Positions 18,501 to 30,208 of a stretch of 64,000 bases of DNA are shown here, piece after piece. How positions within the stretch are numbered: the first letter of the stretch is position 1; each line of letters begins with the position of its first letter. The notes beneath the pieces are model-generated. The model worked only from the letters and a program-made list of their open reading frames with translations. It was not told the origin of the DNA and did no database searches. Source of the DNA: Apostichopus japonicus (taxonomy: Eukaryota; Echinodermata; Holothuroidea; Aspidochirotida; Stichopodidae); the NCBI RefSeq assembly GCF_037975245.1, contig NC_092578.1, forward strand, positions 3,972,001 to 4,036,000, in the 5' to 3' direction. The position numbers and the translations under genes are program-made.

Positions 18501-18680
18501 AAATGTGGCAATGTGTATTCGTATAGTCTGAGGTTTCTCTCCCATGCTGCTCCATATCTAATCCTACTGGTGACATTGGACAGAACATTGGCAGATGGCT
18601 TCTTGAGAGGTGTTGAAGTAACTGGATCAGGTGTATCTGTAGAGATTACATAAAACAAGAGTTACTAGATTGCAAGTATC
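15542..18680. other. Downstream flank of the GPCR, no supported gene
   Basis: Mostly unique AT-rich DNA. It holds the 28 nt hairpin at 16000-16027, a short TATC/TCTG microsatellite around 15645-15690, and G- or C-runs at 17474-17487 and 18085-18130. Reading frames of 60-116 codons here overlap on both strands, lack splice signals or domain motifs, and are not called. Confidence 0.5.
16000..16027. repeat. 28 nt perfect hairpin, copy 1
   Basis: Two 12-base arms, CAGGGAGTTGTT and AACAACTCCCTG, are perfect reverse complements around a 4-base loop ATGG. The identical 28 bases recur at 34101-34128 in the same orientation, with unrelated flanks apart from a shared GT just 3'. It is not a terminator-type signal expected in an animal genome. 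Confidence 0.9.
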
Positions 18681-18689
18681 CTGCTATAG

Positions 18690-19070
18690 CTTCTATGGCT
18701 GTGACTAAAAATATACCTTTTGTTTAGAACTTATCACACTTATGCAGCACTGGAAACTGATATTTCAATTTAAATGGTGTCATTGAGTTTAGAGGGCATT
18801 GAAGTTACAAGTATGTTGGTGAAACCAAGACCACCCTCAAGAAGCAGTTCTAGTCACAAGTCAATACCATGAAAATGGAGACTCCAGTAGGGGAACACTT
18901 TCAGCTGCCCAATCATACCATTAAAGACATGTCCCAACAGGTAACTAAATTCGTATTTAACCATCTCAGACACAGTACACCACAGCAGAGATAGAGAGAG
19001 TGAACGGAAAGCCCTAGCACCATTCAACTGAATGGGCTCAATATACAGGAAGGACATGACTAACTTTATC
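18690..19070 (+). mobile_element. Penelope-like element fragment, GIY-YIG module, decayed
   Basis: A plus-strand frame carries YVGET near 18815, the GIY-YIG endonuclease signature, followed by PVGEHF, LPNHTIKDM and a C-terminal NGLNIQEG-like stretch. This is the order seen at the C-terminus of Penelope-like retroelements. The frame is interrupted more than once and no reverse transcriptase is recognisable next to it, so it is an old 5'-truncated copy. A free-standing GIY-YIG relic is the alternative. Confidence 0.65.
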
Positions 19071-19431
19071 CTGCTCCATCTCTGTATTCTGCTATAGTTT
19101 ATTCGCCCTCTCTCCTTACTTAATCCTCGCTTTGTACGCAGTTTAGCACAGTTTATCTAAATACCTCTGCTTTCACTGACTCCTTTTGTTCAATACACCA
19201 TTAACTTCTTTCTTTGTGTTCACTATGTCCTCTCTGTTCCAGGCTCTATTGTGTCTCTTGAATTTACTGTTACTAGTCAGTTTGCCTCTAAAGAAGATCC
19301 TGATAATATCAGGCCCACTTACTTTTATAAATTTTCATACACATGTATGCTTTTTAGTGGATGAGCAATATGCTACCATTTTTTTCTTTTCTTTGGAATT
19401 TAATGAGAATGAAATTGTATTATTTTTCTGA

Positions 19432-22400
19432 TCACATCAGATCAGATAAGATTAGCACTGCTCTTCCAGTCTGTAATTCATGCAAGGATAAACATATAAA
19501 TTTACCTTCTCCTTTCTGAGTGTCAACTGATCTTTCTGTGGTGACAGCTGCTGAGAATGCCTCTGTTTGACTTTCAGCATCTTTCCGGAAAAGATGCATT
19601 TGAAACCTATACAATGAAACAAAAAAAATTGTCCGTAAATCATATAACTGAAACAGTAATTTTACTGTACACCCCAAGCTTAATTGTATGCGTAATGAAT
19701 CTGGTAATGACCAAATCATTACAAACATACATGTTTTTATCATACCTACCCAAGAAAAAGTATGAAAGAGAAAAGTAACAAACAAACACTTAGGCTGATT
19801 TCAATAATAACATATTGTTAACCCACATTGATTTAAACCCAGATAAGGATGAGATATTCTTTCATACTCTTCTTCAACATATCCATAAACCGCGGTACCT
19901 TTCAAGAATTGTAAGGATAATTTTGTGTGCCCAACTGCTTGCCCAACAACTTGAGCTCACATGTCAATGTAAAATTTACTATGTAAACTTCCTGTCTTAG
20001 TGAACTGATTGGTTTCATATCGCTAAAAGATGTGTCGTCTTTTGATCAAAGTTTGATGTACACTCATTTTTTACCTACTGTGTAAGCTTCCTGTTTATGT
20101 GAGCAGTTGGTTTCATGAGTGAGAATTGAGATGCTAGCTTACTCCATGACATAAGCCCACCATTGTGAAAAATTCCTGTTTACATGAATAGCTTGATTTC
20201 AGACTACCATTAATTTAACGCTAGATTACTCTCCACAAGAGATAGTTTCGGCCACCAAATTTAATAGATATTATAATTTTTGAACACTAAACATCAGATC
20301 ATTCACAAGAAGCTGAACAAAAACAAGCATAGTACTGACTATATATAAAAAATATGATAACTTAGCACAGCATCATAAAGTATGAGCATCAGGCCTACAC
20401 AAAAAAACTGGTACTTTCTTACCTCCAGGCATGGCTATATAAAGGTTTATATAGGTATAGCTATATGTACTATGGTCCCTCAATTTGTGAGGCTAATTTA
20501 CCTAATTTCTTGCATAGCAGTTGGGTTCCTTCAAAAATCCCAAACACAGAAATGTACACATGATTGCTGGAATATGGACAGACAGTCAGTAGATAACAGT
20601 ATAACACCCTGTTGCCCAAATGAACCATTAAAACTTGATTGCATATATGCTGGCTGTGGCTGACCTTAGAAAAACCTAAGGTCTAGTTGCATACGCAGCG
20701 GTTTGAAAACATGTGAATCAGTTAGGAGTGATTCTAAATTATTTATGTAGATGCATTATTTTTATAGGAAAAATTGCAGGTCCATGTGGTTGTACTTGTA
20801 CAGCACAGTAGGCCTTTCTCACTGGTGTACTGTATATTACAAAATTAGGGAATACAGTTACTATTCACTAAATTCAGATACTTATTACTAATACTATAGG
20901 TTATGTTACAGTATATGCCTAGTTAATTATGACTGGGCATAGGTGAGGCTTTTCTTTAAATGCTCATTCACAAGAATTATTCTTCAAACAAGGACAGCTG
21001 ATAACAATTTAGAACCTGGAGGGGGTGGGGATGAACAGATCACCTAGGCCTAGTGGTTAGAAAATATATTTCCATCAATTTGTTGAGGCAAAAACAGTTT
21101 ACTTTTTGGTGATGAGAAGGCCCAGCTTTCCATGGCATAAATATGAGGAGTGAAACTAAAGACCCCCAGTCCCTGTCAGTCTTCTTTAGGAAGGATATTT
21201 TAATTTTTAACTGTATACAGTAAAAAGTGGCTATTCTTACAACTAGTCGTAAGAATAATTTCCGATACGCATGGGCAGTTGCTATTTTTATGATTAGTAG
21301 CACTGGCGGATCCAAGGGGGCCAGGCCCCCCCCCCCCCAAAGGTGAGCTAAAAAGTGTTTCCGAACATCCGCTAAATCATATGATTGGAAATTAAAAAAA
21401 TCGAGAGGAATAGCAGTGGTAGACTAGTCTAAACCATTTCGTATTCTGGTTTAAAATTAAATGCAGAGCTCCCAACTGACCCGCAATTCGCGGGAATTAG
21501 ACCCGCATTCTAACACCCAACCCGCTGACCCGCACAAGCGTCCGAAAAAACCGCATTGTAATTGTCAAGTATACATAAAAAAATTTGCATCAAATTTTGA
21601 CTTAGCAACCATCATTTCTTTAGCATTTAGCATAATAGAGTATAAAACCTCCTTTACAGCATCATTTGAACCTCAAATTAGTCTATATTTCTTTTCATTG
21701 GGGCGAGCAGTGAACATTTTCATGCAACGGGAAAGAATGAATTATCACCTACTATTCAATTTATTGATGTTACACACAAAAAAATGCCTATTTCTCAGAA
21801 AATTTTGGGTGACAAAAGCCTTTCTAAGTGCCACCATTTTACATGTAGGCATCACCAGGATTCCAAAAAATTCAAAAGGGGGTGACCCCTCCCATTATAC
21901 CCCTCCCCCAGGACGGCAATTCGTGGCATGGACCAGCATTTGCCTTCTCAAAGAGTTGGGAGCTATGTAAATGTATGAGCATGAGGATTTACAGTTTAAC
22001 ACCATTTTGCAGTTACAGGCTGGTTGTAAGAAATTTATAACCTATGAGAAATAAAATTTCTTGAGAAAGATGATCGGAACTTTGTTTTATAAATATTTTA
22101 GAAAATTACACCTGGGAAACATTTTTTTTAGAAGTAAATTAACATCACCATTGTACACTTTTGTGGCACCAAATTGCATCTGAGGGCATTCAGCAATAGA
22201 AAATTTTCAAAAGGGGAGGGGGAACCCCCTCCCCTTTGACCCCTCCCCCATATCACTCTAATGCCGCCTTGGCCCCTCCCAAACAAAGGCCCTGGATCCG
22301 CCAGTGATTAGGAGTACTAATTTTACAACGAGGAGTAACAAAAACTTCCGGTTACGGTTAGGATTGAGGTTTAGGGTTATGTTTAGGGTTACCCCTACTA

Positions 22401-23265
22401 CATGCGCAGTTGCTTTATTTACTTTACAGCACATGAATTTGCCTTTGTCGTAAGAATAGTTTATAAATAATTGTTACCACTAGTCGTGACAAGCATTCAC
22501 AAACAGTGATGATGATGACTCAGTAATACAACTTACTGCTATTTTGTGCTAGGATAAGTATGATAAGGTTAGCATACGCTAGGTCCATTGGAAAAATAAT
22601 GAATGATAGGCCTAGTTACAAAGCCTAGGCTCATCAAATCATGTAGGCCTATGTTACAAATACAATAGCATAGACACTGCGAAGTTCGAACACCTAAGCC
22701 TTAAAATACCCCAAAAACTATCTTCATTTTATTGACAGATATGTACGTACATACTTGCGCACGGGTCATTTTGGAGAGGAAATAACTGTAGCTTCCTAGT
22801 TTTTAGTGATATTGGCTCTCGCTTGCAGGTTATCATGGTGAAATCGTGTATTACTTAGGGTTGTCCGAACTTTGCAGTTTTCTGTACTTCGCAATACTGA
22901 CAGTTACCTAAGACAATACCCTGTAGTAGTACTACTATGTACTATTATTACCCTATACAGTTTTAGCCTAGCTTAGCAAATCATTACCTTTTTGTGTGAT
23001 CCTGAAGCAAATGTTCTGCGAAATCTGCGTTGCTAACAGTAGTCAAATCGTGGACATGTTTGTAGAGTTCTTTCTCCATTTGCCAGTTTACGTAGGAACG
23101 TAGAAGATAGATCTTCGTGGCATCTCTTCGTCGCTGTTGTTCCTTTGCACTGCTGTTTTTGTCAGGTCCATGCAACAATGGCTTTCCTCCAATTGAACCT
23201 ACGCTCGTTCCAGGATAAGGTCGTTTTCTTTCGCCCGATTCTCCTTGCCCTGATCCCTTTTCCAT
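19432..23265 (-). CDS. Unrecognised small gene, at least two exons
   Basis: Exon 1 runs from ATG 23265 to a GTAATG donor after 22988 (92 codons plus two bases). A second exon opens at 19606 behind TTGTATAG and joins in frame (AG|G). It can end at a GTAAAT donor after 19506, or read on to the TGA at 19432-19434; the latter gives a complete 150-residue protein (278 + 175 nt = 151 codons). The protein starts with a Gly/Ser/Lys-rich disordered stretch, then a charged helical part (RRRDATKIYLLRSYVNWQME; SNADFAEHLLQDHTKR), then FRKDAESQTEAF. No domain recognised and no signal peptide or membrane segment; nuclear or cytosolic is a guess. The 3.4 kb intron holds the nested MITEs at 21301-22306. Codon-like composition and the exact phase match support a real gene. 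Confidence 0.55.
21301..22306. mobile_element. hAT-type element, about 1 kb, carrying a nested insertion
   Basis: Ends are CACTGGCGGATCCA and its exact inverse TGGATCCGCCAGTG. Flanks are ATTAGTAG (21293-21300) and ATTAGGAG (22307-22314), an 8 bp target duplication with one mismatch. The internal motif GCACCAAATTGCATCTGAGG is the inverse of that in the 9209 element, so the two are related. Without the 504 bp nested insert the element would be about 0.5 kb. No transposase. It lies in the intron of the 19.4-23.3 kb gene. Confidence 0.9.
21464..21967. mobile_element. Nested MITE with AGCTCCCAACT ends
   Basis: The left end CAGAGCTCCCAACT and the inverted right end CATAGCTCCCAACT differ at one base. 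TAAATG directly flanks both sides (21458-21463 and 21968-21973), a 6 bp target duplication. The inside is AT-rich with CCCGC-rich left subterminal sequence. A 169-codon open frame spans it exactly, but shows no protein-like motif and is regarded as chance. It inserted into the 21301-22306 element and is therefore younger. Confidence 0.8.
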
Positions 23266-24302
23266 GATTGTCACTATACTCTAGTCTAATCGGATGTATT
23301 TGTACGAAAATCGTACAGTAAACAACAAACTATCGCGTACTCGTCCTTTGCGGTAAACAATACAGTAATCTGAAATGCTGTTATAACATTGTGTGCATGG
23401 GTACGGGCTTGTTACGCATACGCTTGCCTGTGCTATTCACTGATCTAAATTTGCCACCGAGGTCACGTGATTAATAGGGGTCCCATTAAACCTCGCTGAA
23501 ACCTCGATAATGCCAGCGCCCTCAAAAAAAAGTCTACGAGCGATATCGCCTTTAAGTGTGTAGAAATTTAATTATATTTTATTCCGAGGTATAACAATTA
23601 TTAAATTAGTAAACAGTTAAGACAAACTGACATCTACATATCACAAAGAATGACAAACAATACCACTCATATTTTTAGTGTTGCTATAGTGATGTGGGGG
23701 GGGGGGGGTTGGGGTTATGCTGTAAGTAATATATAATTCACTATTTACAGCACATATACACACGGATACACACACGGTATATACCAAAACAAAGAATCGC
23801 TTATTTTATCATTAACTTCGTAACTTCTGAGCACAGACTCAGGTGTTGGGCATGTCTACGTACCCAGGGGCGGACTGCGGCATTAATTGCCACCGCCCCC
23901 ATAAAATCCAACCAACGGCCAGGGGTCTTGAAACAAGCGGCGTGTTCATCGTCTCCGGACGGATGAAACTATATCCAGATATTTCAAGTCGTAAACTGCG
24001 CCTCCGTGACCTCAGGCTGGAGGAGGAGGGGGGGGGGGGCGATCTGGGCAACCTCGAATCCAGGGGCACACCGTTTTCAAGCCGGTAAGCCCATGGTACG
24101 TACCATGCCTATATATGTGTAAAAATAAGATTTTAGTCGATTTTGTCATGTCATTGGTGGTATATGGAGCCAATTGCGATGGTACGGATAATATTGTATA
24201 CCTTTCAATACGTAAAGTCTTTATTCGCTATTTGTACATGGACTTCAGCAAATATATATATATATATATATATATACTGTCTTTCAAAGTCATTCAAGAT
24301 CA

Positions 24303-24515
24303 TCAGTGTTGCCCACAAATATGCTAGAAACTAAAATAATGGCCACTAATGCTCAGATTTCAACAAATAATATACATTGTCAACCTTTCATTCAACCCTC
24401 CCCTATTTCTGGAAATAACATTGGAGGATCTGCAGAGCCTCTCGGAAAGTATTTCTTGACAACTTCTAGCAAATTTTAGATTGCTAAAATTGGGACCAAT
24501 ACTGATGACTTTTGA
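24303..24515. repeat. Dispersed repeat family Y, copy 1
   Basis: Shares CAAATATGCTAGAAA, ATGGCCACTAATGCTCA and a CCAATACTGATGAC end with 51402-51615 in the same order, and the last block with 46370-46430. It is an old non-coding family of unknown class. Confidence 0.6.
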
Positions 24516-24769
24516 GTTAGGAGGTGACCCTATCATGGTTCGAAATAAGCTGTGAATTGCTGTGAATTGAGTTGGAGCGGTAGGGTGGGGAAGGATGCGG
24601 GTGGAATTGGAGAAAATAATTAATATTTTACTAAAAATGTATAATTATGACTAATTTACTAGTGAACAAAATGTATAATTATCACCTTATTAAGTCGTTG
24701 TACGCGAATGTACATACACATTGATATACTTAACAAAGCGCATGCGTTAATATTATGTGTTCAATATAT

Positions 24770-24881
24770 ATATATATATATATTAAATTAGAACAGTGAA
24801 AAACTTCCAGCTTCCACCGGGATTCGAACCCGGGCCTCCCGCTTTATATGCGGACACCCTTACCAACTAGGCTATGGACGC
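24770..24881 (-). repeat. tRNA-derived SINE with a near-complete tRNA-like head
   Basis: On the minus strand, 24881-24811 folds as a tRNA: acceptor arms GCGTCCA/TGGAAGC (6 of 7 pairs), D arm with TAGTTGGTAA, anticodon stem TCCGC/GCGGG, loop ATATAAA (anticodon AUA), T arm CCGGGTTCGAATCCCGG. A tail with GGAAGTTTTTCACTGTTCT and then (AT)n follows. The same 3' part recurs at 33552-33620 with an AT-rich end. AUA is not a normal animal anticodon (Tyr uses GUA with an intron), which, with the shared tail, favours a SINE over a tRNA gene. Confidence 0.75.
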
Positions 24882-25689
24882 TGATTGTATGTCCAGAGGT
24901 TCGAAACCGGTTAGGAAGGTCGTAATTCCACTGTAGGCGTACCTGTATCCAACAATACTAGTTCTGTTTTTGGTGACATATTTTGCCTTACTTTAGAGAT
25001 CAAACATGATTCTAACCAACTCGATGTCATTTGTGATATAGCCTATATTAAAAATATATATAATTTTATATATTTTTTATTTTTATCCATTAATCGGAGA
25101 ATGTGTAGATGTGCTTCGATTGCCTTTTAGAAACACTATGCTATTTCACTAAAACTTTGAGGGTTTAAGTTGAAGTATACAATCACTGTTATTTTGTACG
25201 AAATGGAACGGGTATACATAAACCAATAGTTTGCAATTTTTGCGACGCTGCTCGTTACAATGGGTCTTATGTATAGTTAAACAAAATGTGTATAATCTCT
25301 CATCCTCTGTTATCAATTATTATACACTGTACCCTTGTGTAAAATGTTATTCAAAGCACGTGTGTGTATATAAGGAGTTATAGGCATATATGCCGGATTT
25401 GGAAAAGTGCAGGCAGCCTCAGTCGTATAGATTTATATGTTTTAAATACATCTGCACTGGATCGTAGAATGATATCAACAACACGCAAGGGGTTTATTAT
25501 ATTTTAATGACATATTATTTCTTTAATAACAATTAACATTTTCATCACTTCAACCAGCACGGAAATAAATAACGAAAGATAAATAAAACCCGCCATGGTT
25601 CATTTCCTATTTTGTATTGATTTTCCAGGTAACATATTTTTAACGTAGGAATCATTATAGATGACTTTAGTAGAGACCATTCATCGTTA

Positions 25690-26010
25690 AGGGGCCGAAC
25701 ACCAGGGAGGGGGAGGGGGTATATGTCGTCCAGGGGATGGATGACCCTTCTCCTTTGAGATATTTTTGGTAAAATGGAAAGTGCTTAGATGCAAAATGGT
25801 GATATATATTGTTTGGAACTTAAGAAATAATTTTGGAGTGTTTTCGACTGTATAGGTCGTACCGCGCATAAATGTTATACATTTTATGTACCATATATAC
25901 ACTGGGATTGTTTTCAATATTCTGTCTTCCAGAGTGCGCGCGCGTGTGTGGGGAGGGGGAGGGGGCTGCGTCCCCATGACTTTATTCTGGGGGCTGAGGT
26001 CCCCCATGCA
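25690..26010. mobile_element. Probable degraded hAT-family MITE
   Basis: G-rich ends (GGGAGGGGGAGGGGG near 25709; a similar run near 25960) enclose an AGATGCAAAATGGTG motif close to the AGATGCAATTTGGTGC of the 9209 element. Terminal repeats and a target duplication could not be read, so the boundaries are approximate. Confidence 0.4.
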
Positions 26011-27395
26011 CCAGACAGAAGTATATACGTGGTTAGGGCCATGTTTTTCATCATATGTAATTACATCTGTTCTTGCAGGGGTATATTATTTGCAAACAAT
26101 GGCCATTGCACGTCACAAGCTCTTAATATGAACAAGGTACGGTATAACATCAACGAAATACACGTGCTTCGGTTTTTCTGTTTCATTTATAATTGTTTAT
26201 TACTATTTTTATTGTTCGAAAGTTTGGATCCTCGTTACACGACATAATGATGGTATCGCTTCCAGTGTCACACATTGCTTTAACATTCTACCTTGAAAAT
26301 TTGAAAAGACCATAAGAAAAACAAATTTTCACAAAAAGGTTTCATTTGCTATAGTGGCCCTATGACATCACAGATTAACAACAACAAAATGACAGACACG
26401 ATCTTTAACTAGGATGACTCCCAAATGGAGCAACCCTTTTTCCCCTTATCTGTTTAGCTGCGTTGTCCTTTTTACAAAGATGCCCGAGTCATATAAATTC
26501 CAAGATGATGGTTCGAGTTTGTGCCCTCCCCCCTCCTCACCAGCTTAAACTGGGAGTCGGTCTATATGAATTAAGTATGGTTACTTCTTACTCAGCTACT
26601 GTCAGAACTGTATATACTGTTGCTGCTTCAATTAAAATATGCCATCGTTATGGCATGTATGCGGTTAATTATTTGACGGCCAGAAATGACAAAAACAGTT
26701 TACCTTAATACCATCAAAGTACCGTATACTCGTTATGACGATAGATAGGCCTTGTATAACATGCATCATTTCCTGTATGAATCAAAGCTAAAAAAAAATG
26801 GATCAAACCATCTGGAGAGTTAAAAAAAATGAAAAATATGAATTCCACAATCATCCATAAAGCTACCAACCACAAGTCGACGCAATGAATCAGTCGATAT
26901 ACCCACCCCCACCCCCAGCCCATTGCATCCTACTCCAAGCCCCCCCTTTCCCCCACTCTTCAAATTTGTACACCAAACACTGTACAACATATGATTAAAA
27001 AGTGCTGTACGGTTTCGAAGCTCTGTGGAAGTTTTAGCATATCTAGCCGATTTTTGTTACTCTATATATGTATACAATCCCTTTAAATTTAAACGTTCAA
27101 TTTATTCGCCCTCAAGCCCTTGTTTACCTCTCAGAATGCTTATATCAAATTTTAAAATTGTAATGAAAATTATAATGGAATTTGCAAATATTCGGTATGA
27201 GATTTTACCTCTCTTCTTTCACAATCGTCTTATTAATAATTTTTTTTAAGACAAAAAGTTTAATAACCTGGCAGAAGATTCCTTTAGGGTATATTGTTTG
27301 CATTATTATATAAATTGAATATTTTCTGATATTTCCTCGAAGAAAATGTATATTTTACCTATATAAACTGTTCTAATAAAATACTATATACTTTA

Positions 27396-28022
27396 GTCAT
27401 TCAATTCGTCAGTCTGTCAGTCAGTCAAAAAGTCATTCAGTAAGCAAGTCATTCGGTCATCTAGTCAGTCCAGCAGTCGGTCAGCCAGCCGATCAGTCAG
27501 TCGGTTAGTCAGTCAGTCCAGCAGTCAGTCAGTTAAAGTCAGTCAGTCATTAAGTCAGTCGGGCAGTCAGTATAATTTATTCATTCAGTCAGTTAGTCAT
27601 TCAGTAAGTAAGTCATTCAGTCAGTTAGTCAGTCCAGCAGTCCGGGTCAGTCAGTCAGTTAGTCATTCAGTAAGTAAGTCATTCAGTAAGCAAGTCATTC
27701 AGTCAGTTAGTCAGTCCAGCAGTCGGGCAGTCAGTCAGTTAGTCATTCAGTAAGTATGTCATTCAGTAAGCAAGTCATTCAGTAAGTTAGTCATTCAGTC
27801 AGTTAGTCAGTCCAGCAGTCGGGCAGTCAGTCATTTAGTCAGTCGGGCAGTCAGTCATTTATTCATTCAGTCAGTTAGTCAGTCCAGCAGTCGGTCAGTC
27901 AGTCAGTTAGTCATTCAGTAAGTAAGTCATTCAGTAAGCAAGTCATTCAGTAAGTAAGTCATTCAGTAAGCAAGTCATTCAGTCAGTTAGTCAGTCCAGC
28001 AGTCGGTCAGTCAGTTAGTTAG
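27396..28022. repeat. CAGT tetranucleotide array with higher-order units
   Basis: About 620 bp built from CAGT and variants (CATT, AAGT, CGGT, TAGT). Longer blocks such as TCAGTTAGTCAGTCCAGCAG recur several times, so duplication acted on larger units as well as on the 4-mer. No spacers, so not a CRISPR array. Non-coding. Confidence 0.95.
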
Positions 28023-29299
28023 TGACACAGGTTTCACTGCAAAGAGTTCGATTCGTAAATTGATAGCCGTTAAATAATTCAACACAACAGACAAAGCATC
28101 GATATTACTCCAAATTGAACAAAGATAACAAGTTAAGGTTTAAACTAGAATTGAATTTCATTATTTGTTTATTTACATGGCGACATAAATTCACCATTTG
28201 CGGTAAAAAAAGAAATGGATATTAATATTGATCAATTCACGTTATAGAGGTCAATTTTGCAGTTTTCTCTGATTTGTGGTTCTTTCTTTATCTATATTTC
28301 TCGTCGATCTGGCCGTGTACATTCTGATGAAATGATTTTTTTCTTCTATTCTTCTTACGTAAACCGCTAGGGAAACGAACAGTTTAGAAAGAAGACTACA
28401 GTTCATCTAGAACACAGAGCCCGGTGAAGAGCAAAATCAACAAAAGACAACGTAAAGTGTCTTTGAGAAAGGATTCATTTTAATAGCGGCATGGCTGCTC
28501 CATGGGATGGGCAGGGCCACATCGAGAGTCGGGTCGAGCCCCCACCCCCCCCCCCCCCACCCCCATCGAGGACAATCATAATGGACCCTTACGGGGACCA
28601 CACTATCATGGAAAAATAACAGATAGATATTTGCTATACCGTATTCAATATCAATATGAACCCCTACTCCATGTAATCCGATCCCCCTCCCCCTCAACAC
28701 TCTGCGGATATTGACAGAACCCTTACCGAGTTTAGCTCCTTTGAATGACATATCTAGTGTTATCACGCCGTGATTTTAACTTACATGCACAGCCAGAACA
28801 TGCACCTTCTCTGTTCTTTATAGAGGTAAAATATACCCATATTTGTTGATAAAGATATCATACATACCGCATTTTCGATCGTTTCCGATCGCACCTCATC
28901 ATATATCGATCACTTTATATTAACACACTTTTTTTTTCAATTTCGACTGACGAGGCACTTCCGTCATTTCTTTGTGGCCAGAACTATACTCTAACGTCAC
29001 CAGTGTGAAGCGCCTACTTTACGTTTCCATATCAACGTGCGCATCCATAAGAAAATAATTGACCATATATGAGTAACAATATTACTGCATATATCTGACG
29101 ATAGAGTGTTATAGATCACTGGGCTATAGACTTAGTGTATAGATCTATATGCATAGCATATAGATCAGTTGCATAGAGCAACGGTATCATTGACATTATG
29201 TGTAATAATAGGTAACGCGACGCGCACACGGATGGGTATGAATGTAGCGAACCAATCGGTTTCCATGTGACGCAGTATATGAATCAGTAACAATGGTGT

Positions 29300-29519
29300 G
29301 TGTTACGTCACAAGAATTTCATCACGCATTTTCGCGCGCGTATTTCGTATCTTTTAAATGATGATTGGTCTTATATACATGTATATCGCACATCACGTAG
29401 CAGTAAAACACTATTATATACACCAACGATGCTGTTGACTTCCTTGAAACAACCGGTCATCTTCAGAGGATGAACAATTCCAATCATAGCGTCTTGAGCT
29501 ATCTAAAATGGATGCTTCA
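29300..29519 (+). promoter_or_regulatory. Possible promoter and short first coding exon
   Basis: A full cAMP-response-like GTTACGTCAC at about 29302, an ATTGG box near 29366, and TATATA-type sequence near 29373 are followed about 130 bp later by ATGGATGCTTCA and a strong donor GTAAGTAT (29520). That would code MDAS and continue in phase 0 in an unseen exon. No acceptor downstream has been linked to it. Chance is quite possible. Confidence 0.22.
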
Positions 29520-30099
29520 GTAAGTATAACGATTAAGAAATAATAGTCTACTCTAACTTTGGCTGAAATATCTTTGAGATGGTCAGTCGGGTGAGATATA
29601 CTACGCAAAGTTATCCCTCCTTTTTCGAGTGGCCTGTGGTCTCGAAGCATCGTCCCGTGCAGTTGATTTTCCTTGTTAAAACTGACCTTCACAGCTATGT
29701 GAGTTAGGCCTATATCGGACAGTAAATGTCAGATAGCTGAGAATTCCTGAAAGTGTGTTTCATGAAACCAAATTAGAGTTCACATAATGAAAAAAAAAAA
29801 AATACCGCGGTTTCAATGACAGAGAGCTTACGGTAGGCTTAGCACTATATATACTTACAAAGGGAAATTCGTTTATAACGTAACGTAAACTATTATATAT
29901 TCAAGATAAAATCCAATGACCGGAACTAGCTTATGTCGTTCACGATGACTAAGTAATTTTATGACCCAATAATAATAGGAAGCAAAACAACTAACCATAA
30001 AGATATATGACAAAAACGTGACATGAAAATACGGTATCTAGCTTCAAACCGGCACGTAAGTTCAGTCGTATTTGTGACTTTGAATGGTAAATCGTAACT

Positions 30100-30172
30100 A
30101 TATATCTATCTATCTATCTGTCTGTCTGTCTGTCCGTCCGTCCGTCCGTCCGTCCGTCCGTCCGTCTGTCTG

Positions 30173-30203
<31 letters not shown>

Positions 30204-30208
30204 GTCTA
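30100..30208. repeat. Compound CTAT/CTGT/CCGT microsatellite
   Basis: A near-symmetric run: CTAT units, then CTGT, then eight or so CCGT units, then CTGT, then CTAT again. This nested-step pattern is what C/T point changes plus slippage would give. It produces a false frame rich in Ser, Val, Arg and Pro. Confidence 0.95.

Noticed and set aside
19432-19505. Reading the second exon of the orphan minus gene only as internal
   Set aside because: Not excluded, but no further exon to the left fits phase 1, so the read-through ending was kept as the default.
21461-21970. 169-codon plus-strand frame
   Set aside because: Coincides exactly with a nested MITE, has no protein-like motif and includes both inverted ends.
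22365-22400. Interstitial telomere repeat (TTAGGG-like)
   Set aside because: Only two or three imperfect units; a common motif in short repeats rather than a telomeric tract.
24811-24881. tRNA gene on the minus strand
   Set aside because: The fold is good, but the AUA anticodon, a D-stem and an acceptor mismatch and a tail shared with another copy point to a SINE.
27396-28022. CRISPR-like regular repeat
   Set aside because: Continuous CAGT variants without unique spacers; animal genome.
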